From Amphibalanus amphitrite (lineage: Eukaryota; Arthropoda; Thecostraca; Balanomorpha; Balanidae): DNA of 64,000 bases. Below the pieces are notes generated by a model, which saw only the letters and a program-made list of their open reading frames with translations, searched no databases and was not told where the DNA came from. Position numbers and translations under genes: made by a program. Of the stretch, positions 21,961 through 34,072 are shown one piece after another. The first letter of the stretch is position 1. Each line of letters begins with the position of its first letter. The stretch covers positions 186,001 to 250,000 of the forward strand of contig NW_024881993.1 in the NCBI RefSeq assembly GCF_019059575.1, in the 5' to 3' direction.

Positions 21961-24900
21961 ATGAGTTTCCACCGTTCCGAGCACCTGGTGACTGCGTTCC
22001 TCTGCATCAGTGGCGCTGCCGAGAGCTGCGTGCTGCCATTCCTCTGCCTCCATCTCAGCCAGCTGGGTGTACCGCCACTGCAGACCGGCCTTGCTGTGGC
22101 AGCTCTGCTCCTTCTGCGGGGTCTTGGCGGTGCGCTGTGGTGGCGTTCACTGCGTGGAGGACGACGGACGGGTCGGCGGCGCCTGGCCGCCGCTGTGGGC
22201 GCACTCTGCTCAGCAGCAGTCCTCTGTGCCCTGGCAGCGCTGCCGCCATCTGTAGGATGTGGAGACGATGGAGGTGTAGTGGTAGAACACGCATCCTCCC
22301 TGCCAGGACTGAGACCACCAGCGGACATCGTCCCAGCGGCAGGACTCGGCCAGGGGACAGACGAAGCAACCGGGAGCGGTGGGTCAAGTTGGAGTGGTCT
22401 TCCCTCATCACCAGACGACTCACGACCTACAAGTGACGGTGGTGATGGAGGAGCCTTTCATCCGCCGCCCGTCGGCCAAGGAAGTGACAGCCCCTGGTCA
22501 GAGAGCAGTGGCATGCCTCAGCATCAGTCTGTCGGCAGTCAAAGCAGTGGTCACCAGCGGCCAGAAACCAGCGAAACCAGCGGCTACCAACGACCAGAGA
22601 CCAGCGAAACCAGTGACCATCATTGGTTGGAAACCAGCGAAAGCAGCGAGCATCTGCGACCCGAAACCAGCGAAACTAGCGGACATTATCAACCCGAAAT
22701 CAGTGAAACTAGCGGACATTATCAACCCGAAACCAGTGAAACGAGTGAACATCATCGACTCGAAACTAGTCACACTAACTGGGACCATGAACCTGAAACT
22801 ATCGAAACCTCGAGTGTAAATCGACCGACTAACAGTGGTGTTACTGGGGAGAATCGACCGACCGATTTCGGTACCAGTGTAGACAAACGACCATCGCTCA
22901 GCGAAACGAACGTACATAATCGACCAGAACAAAGCGAAACTAACGAACAAAGTGATTCATCGACGCTAGTTCAAACGACCGAAGCTAGCCAGGCGACAGA
23001 CTCTCACAAACCTCATCGAACAACCTCCGAGATTAGTGACCAGCTGTCACCGTCTCCCTCTACTGCTGTGGAGGGGCCCCCTCTTCCTTCGGCGCAGTCC
23101 GGAGTCAGTTCTTCATCCGTGGAGGGAGAAACGGATGGCAGCCCGCGGCCGGAGCGAGTGGAGGGGTCGCAGAAAGGGACGGGAGACAGAAAAACAGGAA
23201 AGGAAGGTGTTGATGAATGGAGTGAGGGTAGCCAAGCGCATTCGCCGACGGTGGTGAATGTACCCAAACTGAAACCACAGCGTCATCATCCGAAGCATGA
23301 TAATACTCAGAAGAGGCCTGGTGGCTCCCAAACCGTATCTATTCATGCTCACGGCGCCGATGGTTCTCAAGGTAAAGAGATCAGTGGCCCACAAACCGAG
23401 GATGACAGTGGGATACATATGATCCCAGGGACAGATCATCATACTTCTAACGTTCCCCCAGCCGTCACACCGTCCGCACAGAAACCACCGCCCTCTGGCT
23501 CTCAAACTCCAGGGGAGAGCCGCCCACCTGTCCATCTTAGCGGTCACCAGACTTCATCTGTAGTTGATGCTTTATCTCTGGAAGAAGATGAGACGGAAGT
23601 TCGACGGACAACTCGTTCGCCGCCCCCTCTGGAATCTGATGAAAACGGCAGTCGTGAGGATTCCGAGTCAGGTCAAGGAGAGTCAGAGTCTGATGTGTTT
23701 GGCGAAGAAACAGAACCTGTGAGCAGTGGTGATAATAAATATCATAAGTCTGATGAGTTTCATCAGTCCGATAACCATTTACCACCTAGTCCAGGCTCAG
23801 GTCGAGACAGCAGTGAACTCAATACTGTTACTTCAAACCTCAGCAAGAAACAGGGGCGACCGGACAAACCCGATCAGCTGTTGCCTGTTGCACCACCGCA
23901 CTCATACTCAGGAGACGAGCGTGATGACCATCACATAGAGAGACAGCATCCTAACCAGCATCACCGCCATCTCGTTACTGATGATGAAGCAAACAACAAA
24001 AGCAAGGACACTGGACGACAGCCCTCAATTGATGGCATGAAATCTCCAACGGTTGGCATGAACTTCCCTCACCGTGATGATAACGAACACCACCGCACGG
24101 CCTCTCAACAACGTCCTACATCTGACTCTTCACCTAGCCGCGACTCTGGTTCCTCTGATGTCCTGAAGCCTCACCCATCTGTACAGCGTCCGCCCGTTCC
24201 GCCGCTGTCTGAAGAAAGCGACAATGAAGCACAGCCCTGTGTGGAGCTGTCCCAGATTGAGATTCCGTGGGATCCTCGCAAACACCCGGGCGGACTGACT
24301 ATATGTGACCCGTCTAAGCCTGAGACAGGTCAGAGAAGAGGTGAGGGCTCGGGTCAGCCGCCAGGAGTTGATAGAGGAATGCTGCCAGGAGTGGAGACAA
24401 GACAGCAGACCGATCGCCGCCAGGAGCATGGGTCAGATCATCAGAGGACGCACTCGGTACAGCGTCATCGTGCTCCTCCTGCTCCCCCGCCGCCTCCGTC
24501 GGGCAATCGTGATCTCTCTGACCTCTCCCCGACCAACCGTGACCTCTCTGACCTTACTCCAACCAACCGCGACCTATCTAAACCAGTCCCTACCATTCAT
24601 AACCTACCTGACCTTTACGAAGTCAACCACAACCTCCCTGAACCCGCGCCCACTAGAGGTCAGCCGGGGCCACCCTCAGGTCATGACCCAGGCCGTAGCA
24701 GACACCGAGCGGCCGGCTGGCGTCGTGTACCCATGTGGTCTGGAGATGACCAAACTCCCGATCATCCTCACTCGGTGGTATCGGGTCCGGAACCCCCGAC
24801 ACAGCCTCCGCCAATAGTGCTGGTCCTGAGGGGAACCGACTCAGACTCTAGCGGGGAAAGGAAGAATTACAACACACTTGATTTGACAAAAGATGCTGTT

Positions 24901-27900
24901 GATCTCAGTAGCGTGATTTTGAGACCCCAAGACACTCTTCCTTTGTTGAATACTGCAGAAAAGGTACAGCAGAATCACAACCGTGCCAAGACTCGAGTTG
25001 CGAGTGAAAGTAGACGTGAGTTTGAAGATCGAGATGGGAGTGAGAGCGGACTGGGGACTGAAGATAGAGACCGTGGTTCTGATATGGCCCGACGGCCTGT
25101 GCTGGCTACCAGACCTCACCGACTCGAGAAACAGCACTATGAGTCCAGAGACCCAAATGGTGAAATATCGAGCCCAGTGAACCCGTCTGTGAGTGGTCCT
25201 TTGGCAGTGATCGGAGAGAAATTGGTGACGGCTGACGAGTCCCTGAACTCTGGTGGTGGTTACGAACCGCAGAGTGCTAGTAAGACCGAAAGCCGTGAAG
25301 CTGTTCTCCCTACTGAAGCAGACGAGGTTGACCGGTCTCGTGGTCAGAGTTCTGACGTGAGGCCGCCTGTTGATGCTGGATCACGTGATCAAACCTTTGA
25401 TGTGAGGCCGTCTGCTAAGCTTGGGTCACGTGACTTTCCGCGCACGGTTGACCCGAGTGGTTGGTCTCGCCGACAGTTGCCTGGCAGAATGGAGGACTCT
25501 TCCGAGCAGGGCTCTGAGATGCATACGACACATCATGAGACTGAAGATAGAGGATATCCAGACAGTCAAAAGAGAGTGAAGTCAGACATCCAAGACGGAG
25601 ATATTCCGCTCACTGGAGTCAAAGACCTCCCAGACAGCGATGCAGACAGTCGTATTTCTCCAGGTGGGGCTTTCCATTATTACCAACGTCGGCCTATCGA
25701 TAGAAAAACGCAGCACCATGACGGTCGTCTTCCTTCTCGACGGCATCCAAACGGCGACCCGAGACACTACGAATTGCAGCCGCGACCAGCAGATGACAGC
25801 CCAACCATAGAACCCACGACCGGCTGGAGCTTGACAAGCGCCCTGCACCGGTTGGAAGACTTGTCTCCGACGTTGAATCGTCTCCTCTCTGGTGGCAAAC
25901 GGAGACGGGAGACACGTCAGCGGAGACGAGAGACAAGTAGGGGACGGTGGCGGGAGGGAGACCGCAGGCGCCGGAGGAGACGGTATAAGAGGAGTTTGCT
26001 TAGTGGACTGACAAGCTGGAAAGATTTACGAGAAGATGACACCGAGAAAGACACACGACAGGAAGAACTGAACAACCGTTGGGAGGTGGTCAGACGTGTG
26101 CCAGAACAAATGAGACTAGAGAGGAATGCGGATAATAGAGAAGAAGCTGGAGTGCCTGCGAGAAGCCAGTTCCAGCTGAGAGCTAGGCCTGCTTCACGAT
26201 ACCTTCGTGCTGAGAGCGGTGAGGCTAAAGGCTGGAACTACAACTTCTCCAAGTCGTTAGAGAGGCAGCCACAGCTTCCTCAAATCCGCTCAGGCCGAGA
26301 TCTGCGCTCCGTCCCCTCTGCACCCACCTCACCCCACCCGTCTCCTCTCGACCCGTACCTTCTCTTCCTCATCACACTAGCTCTCCTCAGTCTCTGGGGG
26401 ACGGCCGGCGCTCCCCACCGCCGTCTCGTCCTCCACTGCTGGCGGCACGCTCTGGACGAGGCCGAACACCTCGAGCGTGTGGAGCGGCCCCGTCCAGCTG
26501 CCGAGGCGGCGGCGGCCGCGCTGCTGGCCACAGCTGCTGGGCTGTGGCCGCTGCTGCCCAGCTGTCTGCCCGCTGGCCGGCAGCCGCTGGCCGCCCTGAT
26601 GGCGCTGGGAGCCGCGCTGACACTGCTGGGTGGACTGATGGTCCCCTGGCTGCCGATGGTAGCTGGAAAGGAGCCGCCGCCGCGGACCGCAGCAGTCCTC
26701 AGGACACTGGTGTAAGTATCGGCGACTGGCTGGTTCGTTCGTCAAGGCCGCTAGTGACTGATATTTGATTTATTGGCTAAAACTTGAGGGATGTTTGCTT
26801 TCTCTGAAAGTGCCATTCTTTGCGCTGCAATTTGCTCTCATGTGACTCATATGCTTGTGTTAGGTACCTCCCTCGAGACCTCCCACTTGGTATAACCCAT
26901 TTCTGACTCACATTGGACGTATGTGAACTCTATTAGACCTATTAGACCTATGCGGACCTACTAGACCTCTGTGACCTCAACTTTGTTTGTTTGTTTGTTT
27001 TGTTGGGTTAGGCCCTTTCGGTCGACAAGACCATTGCAGAGCCGGAAGGATGATAGGAATTAGGGGGAGACATTGGTCTGGGCAGGCACCCTAGTGAGTC
27101 GCCGGGGCTGAGCCCGTCCAGAGGACAGGCCACCCAGCCCCAAGGCACTCACTGCACCCGGCTACGGGGTGCGCTCCCTCAGGAGCAGCGGTGCCGCTCC
27201 AAGGGAGCAGCCCGCATGAGATAAAGTTGCCTGTCCAGCCCGGAGGGGGTTTGCGGCTCGGAGGAGAAGGATTTCAGTATCCTGAGGATAGAAGCACGGA
27301 TAGGTGATGTGACCTCAACCAGGCCTCTGTGACCCCTTCTCGGCCTCGGTGACCCATATTTGACCTATGTGACCCCTAGCTGATTTTGCTGACCCCCAGA
27401 TAACTGAATGAACCCTAGCTGACTCCTTTTACACCCATCTCTCTCAGGTCGAGCCGCAGCTCTCTCCTGTTCACCATAGCCGTATTCGTCACCGGCCTCC
27501 TGACATCGGCCGAGTTCCACTTCCTCTTCCCTCTGACTGCCACCTGGCGGCCGGCGCCGAGAGCTCTACTTCTGCTGGCGGCCGCCGCGGCGCTGGCGTC
27601 GCGTCTGCCGGTCCGAGCGCTGTACCGACCGCTGATGGTCCGCTGCGGCTTTGTCGGCTCCGTGGTGAGTGGCGTGACGTCTTTAGTATAGGTGGTCAGG
27701 CGTCTTCAGGCGACGTTGGTTTTCATGTCATTAATGGAATGACCGGGCTTCGTTGGTAGGTTCAAAGGTTGGGGAGGGGAGTCGGTAGGTCGCCACTCTC
27801 GCACTTTTTGCATTGTTGTGCTTAGAGTACCATGCTCCTGTTTTGCTGGTGTACGAGACAATCTAGGTTAGGTGAGCTCATGGCCCTCTTTCAGACTCGG

Positions 27901-28784
27901 CTTGGTAATAGATGTTCAATCTTGCGCTTATTGACGCCTTATGCTAAATAACTTTCGTAACAGAGTAGCGATGCTTCTGTTCTCAATATTTTTGCATTTC
28001 CCCCTAGAATGCCCCGTATTCTAACCCCCGTCTCCGTCTATCACTCCAGGTGCTGTCGTTCACGGCGCTCTCCACCAGATGTCTCTGTTACGTGTGCATT
28101 CCGACCGGCTGGGCGCTGGTGGCCGCTCAGCTCCTGTCGGGGCTCACTGAGACGCTGTTCTGGCGAGCCGCGCACGTGTTTGTCGACAAAACGACGCACG
28201 ATGGTGAGAGGAAAGTGGAACGGAGGGGTAGAGGGAGAGCATCAATAAGTTTCTCCTATTGGCTGATAAATGGTCCCAAAGTTTATTGTCTTTGCGATGT
28301 TACTTTTTGAGGCTCCTTTACAGCTATTACGCTTAGCGGCCTAACCCAACAAAACAAACAAATTACGCTTAGAGTATACCAAATGTCATTTCTTTCCAGA
28401 AGATTTAAGCACGTAACAGTCTCTGTGTAATCATTGGGAGTTTTATTCTCTTCTCCGACTCAGCATCATGAATATCGATCCTTCACTCAAAGTAACGCGT
28501 TGTCCATTTGTCGAAGGCTGCATTGGCAATCCTTCAATCTTTATACAATATACATTGTTTTACTAGCTCCCACTACAACAGTTCATAACTACCGTACCCT
28601 CCTCTTCCTTTCCAGACTACCATCAGAGCACGCTGGCTGTTCTGGAGGCTCTGTACGCCGTAGGTCGTTGCTGTGGTGTATTGCTCGCCGGAGCTGCCTT
28701 CTCGACTGTCGGAGGGACGGCTACGTTCGCAGCGCTGGCCACCGTGGCCTCAGCCGCCGCCCTGGGGTACTATGTGGCCGCCAG
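21961..28784 (+). CDS. MFSD6-like major facilitator with giant TM3-TM4 loop (3' end not found)
   Basis: Multipass membrane protein of the MFSD6/MFS_1-like family; substrate unknown. Exons seen: 21961-26711, 27448-27664, 28050-28203, 28616-28784, all in phase (GT-AG). The last ends in phase 2 at a gtgagt donor, so a final exon with the C-terminal tail is missing. Twelve hydrophobic segments can be counted: three before residue ~98, three at ~1464-1580, six in the later exons. The later part (STRCLCYVCIPTGWALVAAQL, LEALYAVGRCCGVLLAGAAF) resembles MFSD6 C-terminal helices. Between TM3 and TM4 lies ~1,365 residues of hydrophilic, Ser/Pro/His/Asp-rich sequence with a 13-residue repeat (PETSETSGHYQPE, ~202-277), a NRDLSDLxPT repeat (~847-898) and a basic stretch ending RYKR|S near 1344. 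MFSD6 proteins normally have a long loop here, but of about 100-odd residues. The ATG at 21904 is probably intronic; 21961 follows an acceptor at 21944, although upstream coding exons cannot be excluded. Confidence 0.85.
22564..22790 (+). repeat. 39-bp coding tandem repeat (13-residue ETSGHYQP units)
   Basis: Six or so consecutive 39-base units encode variants of PETSETSGHYQPE in the MFSD6-like loop. Two adjacent units (cagtgaaactagcggacattatcaacccgaa) are nearly identical, indicating recent unit duplication; downstream units decay into ETxxxNRPxx phrases to about 22950. Confidence 0.85.
26982..27307 (-). mobile_element. SINE-like retroposon with (CAAA)n tail, intron 1 of MFSD6-like gene
   Basis: The segment is bracketed by the 12-bp direct repeat TGTGACCTCAAC (26970-26981 and 27308-27319). 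On the minus strand it ends ggcctaacccaacaaaacaaacaaacaaacaaa, a (CAAA)n tail as expected for a retroposed 3' end. It is 326 bp, non-coding, with GC-rich body. A shared 3' end at 28337-28361 supports it being a mobile family. The flanks are rich in gacctc words, so the duplication is slightly less certain than its length suggests. No tRNA, 7SL or 5S head was recognised. Confidence 0.7.
28337..28361 (+). mobile_element. 25-bp extremely 5'-truncated copy of the same retroposon, with 11-bp target duplication
   Basis: Sequence cggcctaacccaacaaaac plus aaacaa, matching the last ~24 bases of the element at 26982-27307, sits between exact copies of ATTACGCTTAG (28326-28336 and 28362-28372). This is the structure expected when target-primed reverse transcription stops after a few bases. 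Confidence 0.75.
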
Positions 28785-31700
28785 GTGAGTGAGGGGTGAT
28801 GGGAGGTCATAAAGGGTAGGGGGGGGGGGAATATCGCGGAGGGGTCATAGTAGCTGATATTGTGAGGCCAACATAGATTGGTGACTAAAGGAGCAAGGAG
28901 AGCTCATCAAAGGCCAGTGAGGCGTCTTGGAGAGGTTAAAGACCGGCGACAGGTCATGCTGAGATAACAGGTCAGTGCGTAATTACAAAGAATGTCAAAA
29001 GGTCAGGGTAGATATAATGGGAAATGGTCATAGATCGGGATTAGGTCAGTCAGTGGCAGCTTACTGGGCCATGTTGCGCGATAACTGGAAGAACAACTCA
29101 GTCAGTGGCAGCTTAGTGGGAGGTCAGTGTACTGTAAGGACATATGTGTCACAAAGTCATGTGGCGCTCATTGTGGGCAGTTCATTCGTCACGCGACGGG
29201 GTGAGGTCAGCTGGAAAACAGCCCAGTTAGCGTTCATTGACTACGTGGATCGGAAACCCGACCCCCAGCTACCGGTGTGGGTAGCGTGGCAGCGTGGGTG
29301 GGGCCGGTAGCTGAGATCATCCATCAGATGAGCTGGGATTGAGTCACTCTCGTGAGCTCCTAGTCTTAACTGGTGGTGTGGGAGGTGTGTATAGGTGTGT
29401 GTAGGGGGGGGGGGGTAGGATGTAGATGTGGAAAAAGGATGTTGCATGGGGCAGATGCGGCAGGCCGCCGTAAGTCGGCTGTAAGGTTGCTCCCATGTCA
29501 CGCCGCATTGTCCCGTGGCGCGGGTACACTCGTGATGCGTGACGCGTCACGGAGCATCCCTTCGAGACTCGGCGTGGATCGGTGATCCCCGATTGGTTCG
29601 TCACGACACATTGAAAATGGAAGACGAGGGACATCGTCACTCGTCTATCGCCAGTCGTCAGTCTTCGGCCACCTCTACATCGTCCATTCTGCCTAGCTGA
29701 TGGATGAAAGAGCTGGAGCACCGATGAATCGAAAGGTGAGTTCTGTTGAAGTCGATGTGATTTAGCCTGTATTTGTAGTTACTGTAGCCCGCCTGTAATT
29801 CGATGGTGGGGGTGTATGTTTTTCCTTATTGTGCTCGATCTCCCGTATTTCTCTTCCATTGTTATTTGTTATCCCTGAAAAATTTTCCTTCCACGACTAC
29901 AATAGCCACTAGAAGCAAGCGAAGTCTCACGGTTGTCCAATTTTACGAGCTTTAACTTGGTCATTGTCAACTATAGCACAGTGGTCTCGATCCTCACCAA
30001 TCCAGCCTCTTTGCCACTATATTGGTCTCGTTCCCTCGCCTATCCTGCAGCTCTACTGTGTGGGGGCGGTGCCGCGGTGTTTGATCGGCCCGTGGTCAGT
30101 TTTTGCTGGGGGCGATATCGGACACTGCCTGCCCGCCGGAGTGGGAGTATGCTAATGGGAACGGGTTGAGTGTACCCGAGGGGCGGGGAAGGGTGGAACA
30201 TGGTCGGATTGCAGGTCAAAAGGTCAGCCAAGCCAACACAGTGCAGTGACTCGGACAGACTACAGGGAGCGAGTTTCCAAGTCAACTCATGGCGTTAAAC
30301 GTTGGTGTTCCGATTTTGTCTGAACTCGAGAAACTTTTCTTCTTTTGATGGTTTCGGAAGTCGGGTCCCAATTCTTCGTAGCTGGATCTGGACTTAAGCC
30401 TGACGGGTCCATTTCTTTAAAGTTTAGAAGGCGGTTCAGCTGGCGGAAGTTGGTTCTATTTTTGTTGGCTGAAACTCTAGTCACTGTGTTTGATGTCATT
30501 CTAATGCCCTCAAATCACCTGAAGGCAAGAGACTGATACGATAGTTTATCCGACGCTCATTCGGCAATGCTCTGCAGAACGGAACGAAGACGTGGATCAG
30601 CAAATACGCTCTAAGATAAAAAAAGAAATTGTCACTCCCTCGCCTCGGATGACTGCTCTTGTCCAGGCTCTTGTTACCATTCTCCGAACATCAGTGACAT
30701 GCTCATGACGGCAGATACCGTGACAGTTGGCGCCACATCACCATTATCATCACCGGAAAATCACTTCTCGCATCCATCACGATTGTCCGAACATCCGCGA
30801 CGCACTGCATCACTATTGCCTCTGCATCAGTCAAGGCCAAACTTATTGATTCCACCTTTTACATAAGCGAGCTGAACCGTCGCTTCTTAGATCCTTCAAT
30901 CGAACCATCCCACAGACCCCATAAGGCGTGATTCCTGTGCCACGCTGCCCCATCGTGACTCTCTCGATCGGCAGCTGTGGAGGCGGTGGCTGCGGCCGAC
31001 CGGCTCTCCATAACACGTGGACACCGGTACCGAGCGTATGACCATATTCGGTGGCTCTCTGGACCGCACAGAGATGCAACCACAAGGTCGCTGTCGGGCG
31101 GGGGCGTAGGCGGTGGTCGCGGGGCGGACATTCCAGGCTGCGTCGGGGGGGGGGGGGGAGGCAGGGTAAGCTGGAGCGGTGAGGGTGGACCAGGCTGCGA
31201 CGCGACTATTGAGGAAAATTTGGCGGATGACGGCTGGTGGGTGACAAAACCAAAGTTTGGATGATCAGCAGGTTCGCGGTGCTGATTGGTTACTTAATTA
31301 TGTTCCGACCTCAGATATAGGTACTCCCATTTGAAGTAATCTGGCTAGTTTTGTGTGTAGAGAATTATGTGTTGAAATAATTGAATCTGCTACCGGTGAC
31401 CTTTGAGACAAACCCGGCCACCTTTGACGCGATATGCTTCAGAAAACATCTATTAATATTTACTCGTGAGACGATTTTATCGATAATCCGTCCAGTCCCT
31501 GAGTGAACACTTTCCAGACCTCAACCAGTCCCAGTATTTGTTTGTCTCAAAGCCTCCTGGGTCTGGAGGACCATGTTCAGCACCAGGCTCAGTGAAGGGT
31601 GAGTGGGTGCAGGAGTGATGGCGCCCATTTCCGGCGCACCTGAGACACTGATGGCGCGTCTCGGACCGTGTTTGTCCGCGCTGATTGTGTAATGGACGGG

Positions 31701-33780
31701 CACGTCAGACGCGAATGGAGCCGTGAGTTGCATACGGACAACGCCGCCTGTCGTGGCTGACTTAGCGAGGAGGATGTCGAGAAAATAGCATGGACTCTTC
31801 ATAGAGCAGCCACGAGCAGAGTCATAGGACAGAACTCGGGCTGTTCTTAGTTGTTAGCGCTGCTAACTGGCACAGAGATGCGCGGATTGCTCCTTTGTTA
31901 ATTGCAGCATCGGGCCACGATATGGAGACGGTAGTGCGGAGTGTTGTGATCAAAAGAGCCGTCAGCTCGAATATGCAATGGATTGTGGCCGTGCGCTCGG
32001 TATATCTTCCTGAGCATGTTAAATGGGCTTCGAGCTTCGTAGCTTCATAGCTTCACGAGCTTTTTATATTTCACAAGAAGCTCGTTGTGCACTTCCAGCA
32101 CCTACTGCTTGGCTTCATTTTCTCCATACCATCAGTTCATGTGTCTCAGTCTTCGCCACCCTCCAGAGCCGCCTGACCTTTCAGAAGTGCCGACACTTCT
32201 CACGATGAGTTTGGCCTCGCTGCTTGTTAGGAAGTGTGTGTGCGTGGGCCAGTGAGCCGCCGATTCAGGCCGGCTCCAAAGGTCTTGCTCGCCTTACCAT
32301 CGCGTGATGACGTGACGTCACTAATTGTAGTTCTGAGTTCTGACATAATTGTGGACCGATGGTCATTGGTCAATGGAGCACCGTGTATTTGGGTGAAAGT
32401 TTATTTCTTGATTAAAAAGTATACACCGAGATTGTTTAACAGAGTCATCAAGTGTGTGTGCAAACGGAATGATACCTTGTCCAGATATACACACGTTCTT
32501 ATCTCCGTTTTTACGTTTATATCTTCAGTGTACTCTGAAGATATAAAAACAGCCATGACATTCACAAGAATGTTTGTGGATTGGATGCTCTACAAATCAT
32601 ATCACATGGCCACACGTTCGATTCGTGATAGAAATTATCGGCACTCTTCTGTCTGACCATAGCGGGAGAGTTTGTCCGAGTCAAAGGTCAATCATGCGCC
32701 CCATGGCTAATTTTGAGGACACGTGTCGCTTCGACTGCCATTGAACACTGCCATCGTCCATTGAACAAATTCAGTTTTTCGGCACTGCTCGTCCGGTATA
32801 CAGGACAAAGACATTGGTGGGTGAGAGCTCAATGAGTTCTTCACAACCACCAGTCTGCCCACTGACAACCAACTACGTTATTTGCTTGTCGTGGTAACCA
32901 AAAACGCGAAACGCTTCTTAGAACGTTGTTCATCCCACTAATAAACCAGTCATCCCTACAATGTTATTACCTGCCTCTTCCCATCCCCCAATGCGTTTCT
33001 TACATCATCACAGTCTTCTTGTCCCGCCCCCGTCTCCGCCTACACCCCTCCCTTTCCCTTCCAGTTCCGCCCTCCCGGGTCGGTATCGTTTAGGACTCAT
33101 TTGTCACCATTGCGTTGATGATTCCCCGGTGACATCTAATGATCTCGACTAGAGTTAATGGCCGCGGTGAGTTGCCGAGATTGGGTGGGACTCGATGGGT
33201 GTTTGGTACACGGAGACTCCGCACGCTGTGTGGTGTGAAATACACACGGGAGCGCCGAGAGAGGACTTTCCCGTCTCTTCGACGCTGATGAATCACAGTA
33301 TCATGTACTATGGGTAACGTAATTATGTTGTTGTGGCCACATGCCTCCATTCATTCACTGGTGGTAGACCCGTATGCGGGTACAGACGATAATGGCCGTT
33401 CCTGAATATTATGTTCTGTGGTCTGCCATAGTCTAAACGTGTAGAAAGGCTCGTCACAGTCTGCAGTGTAGGCTGTGTCATGAAACATGGCCGCCCGGCG
33501 CCCTGTCATGGCTCTCCCTCCACAGCGTTCTCCACCTTCGTCTGTTTCTCCTCTACATATTTACCGAGGTTCGGCGCTAATCAAACACTGCCGGCTGCCA
33601 CAGGTCATTAGACTTCGGCTACGATATCCTAACAGACTTTGGACAGGATGTCTGTGCGACACACCCCTGTGAAAACGGGAGGGAACCGCACGGTGAGTTT
33701 GCGGACTTCACATTAGATGTTTGCAGTACATCCAGTAAACTGCTGAAATAGCGAACGCCAGTCCATAACGTCGTCACTAC
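28785..33780. other. Gene-poor region; expected to contain the last MFSD6-like exon but none recognised
   Basis: Low-complexity stretches rather than genes: ggtcagt-type phrases (28800-29160, including cagtcagtggcagctta twice at ~29047 and ~29098), poly(G) runs at 28819-28829, 29404-29415 and 31145-31158, and a perfect 13-bp stem hairpin at 32516-32547 (TTTATATCTTCAG / CTGAAGATATAAA, 6-base loop). The reading frames here lack known domains. Confidence 0.4.
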
Positions 33781-34066
33781 TACTGCTGTCTAGACGGGTC
33801 TGGCATGGGCGGCGGCGGCGGCGGCGGGGCGGGGGCTGACATAAGAGGCGTGGGTGGTGTCCCCGCCCGCCCGCACTAGCCGCTGACTGTCCGCTGCAGC
33901 CCGCACGGACACGCCCCTCCCGGCGGCTCGCGTCGCGCCGGGTCGTCCGCGACGCGTCAGTTGTTGGGCGGCCGTGAGCGGGGGTGGACGCGAGAGGGCA
34001 GTCTGACTACTGTGTGTGACGGCAAAACGACCCGGCTGTTCCGCTGTGCGACCTGAGGAGACTTCT
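33781..34066 (+). promoter_or_regulatory. GC-rich TATA-less candidate promoter (Inr + DPE) and noncoding first exon
   Basis: A GC/CpG-rich block with GGGGCGGGG boxes (33815-33835) leads to TCAGTT at 33957-33962, an arthropod initiator. If the A at 33959 is +1, the bases at +28 to +32 are GGACG (33986-33990), an exact fit to the downstream promoter element consensus RGWYV at its fixed spacing. A strong splice donor, CT|GTGAGT, follows at 34067, giving a 108-nt first exon without any ATG. The gene served is unknown; the next plus-strand host coding exon recognised is the yellow-like gene 27 kb downstream. Functional status is inference from consensus matches. Confidence 0.5.
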
Positions 34067-34072
34067 GTGAGT

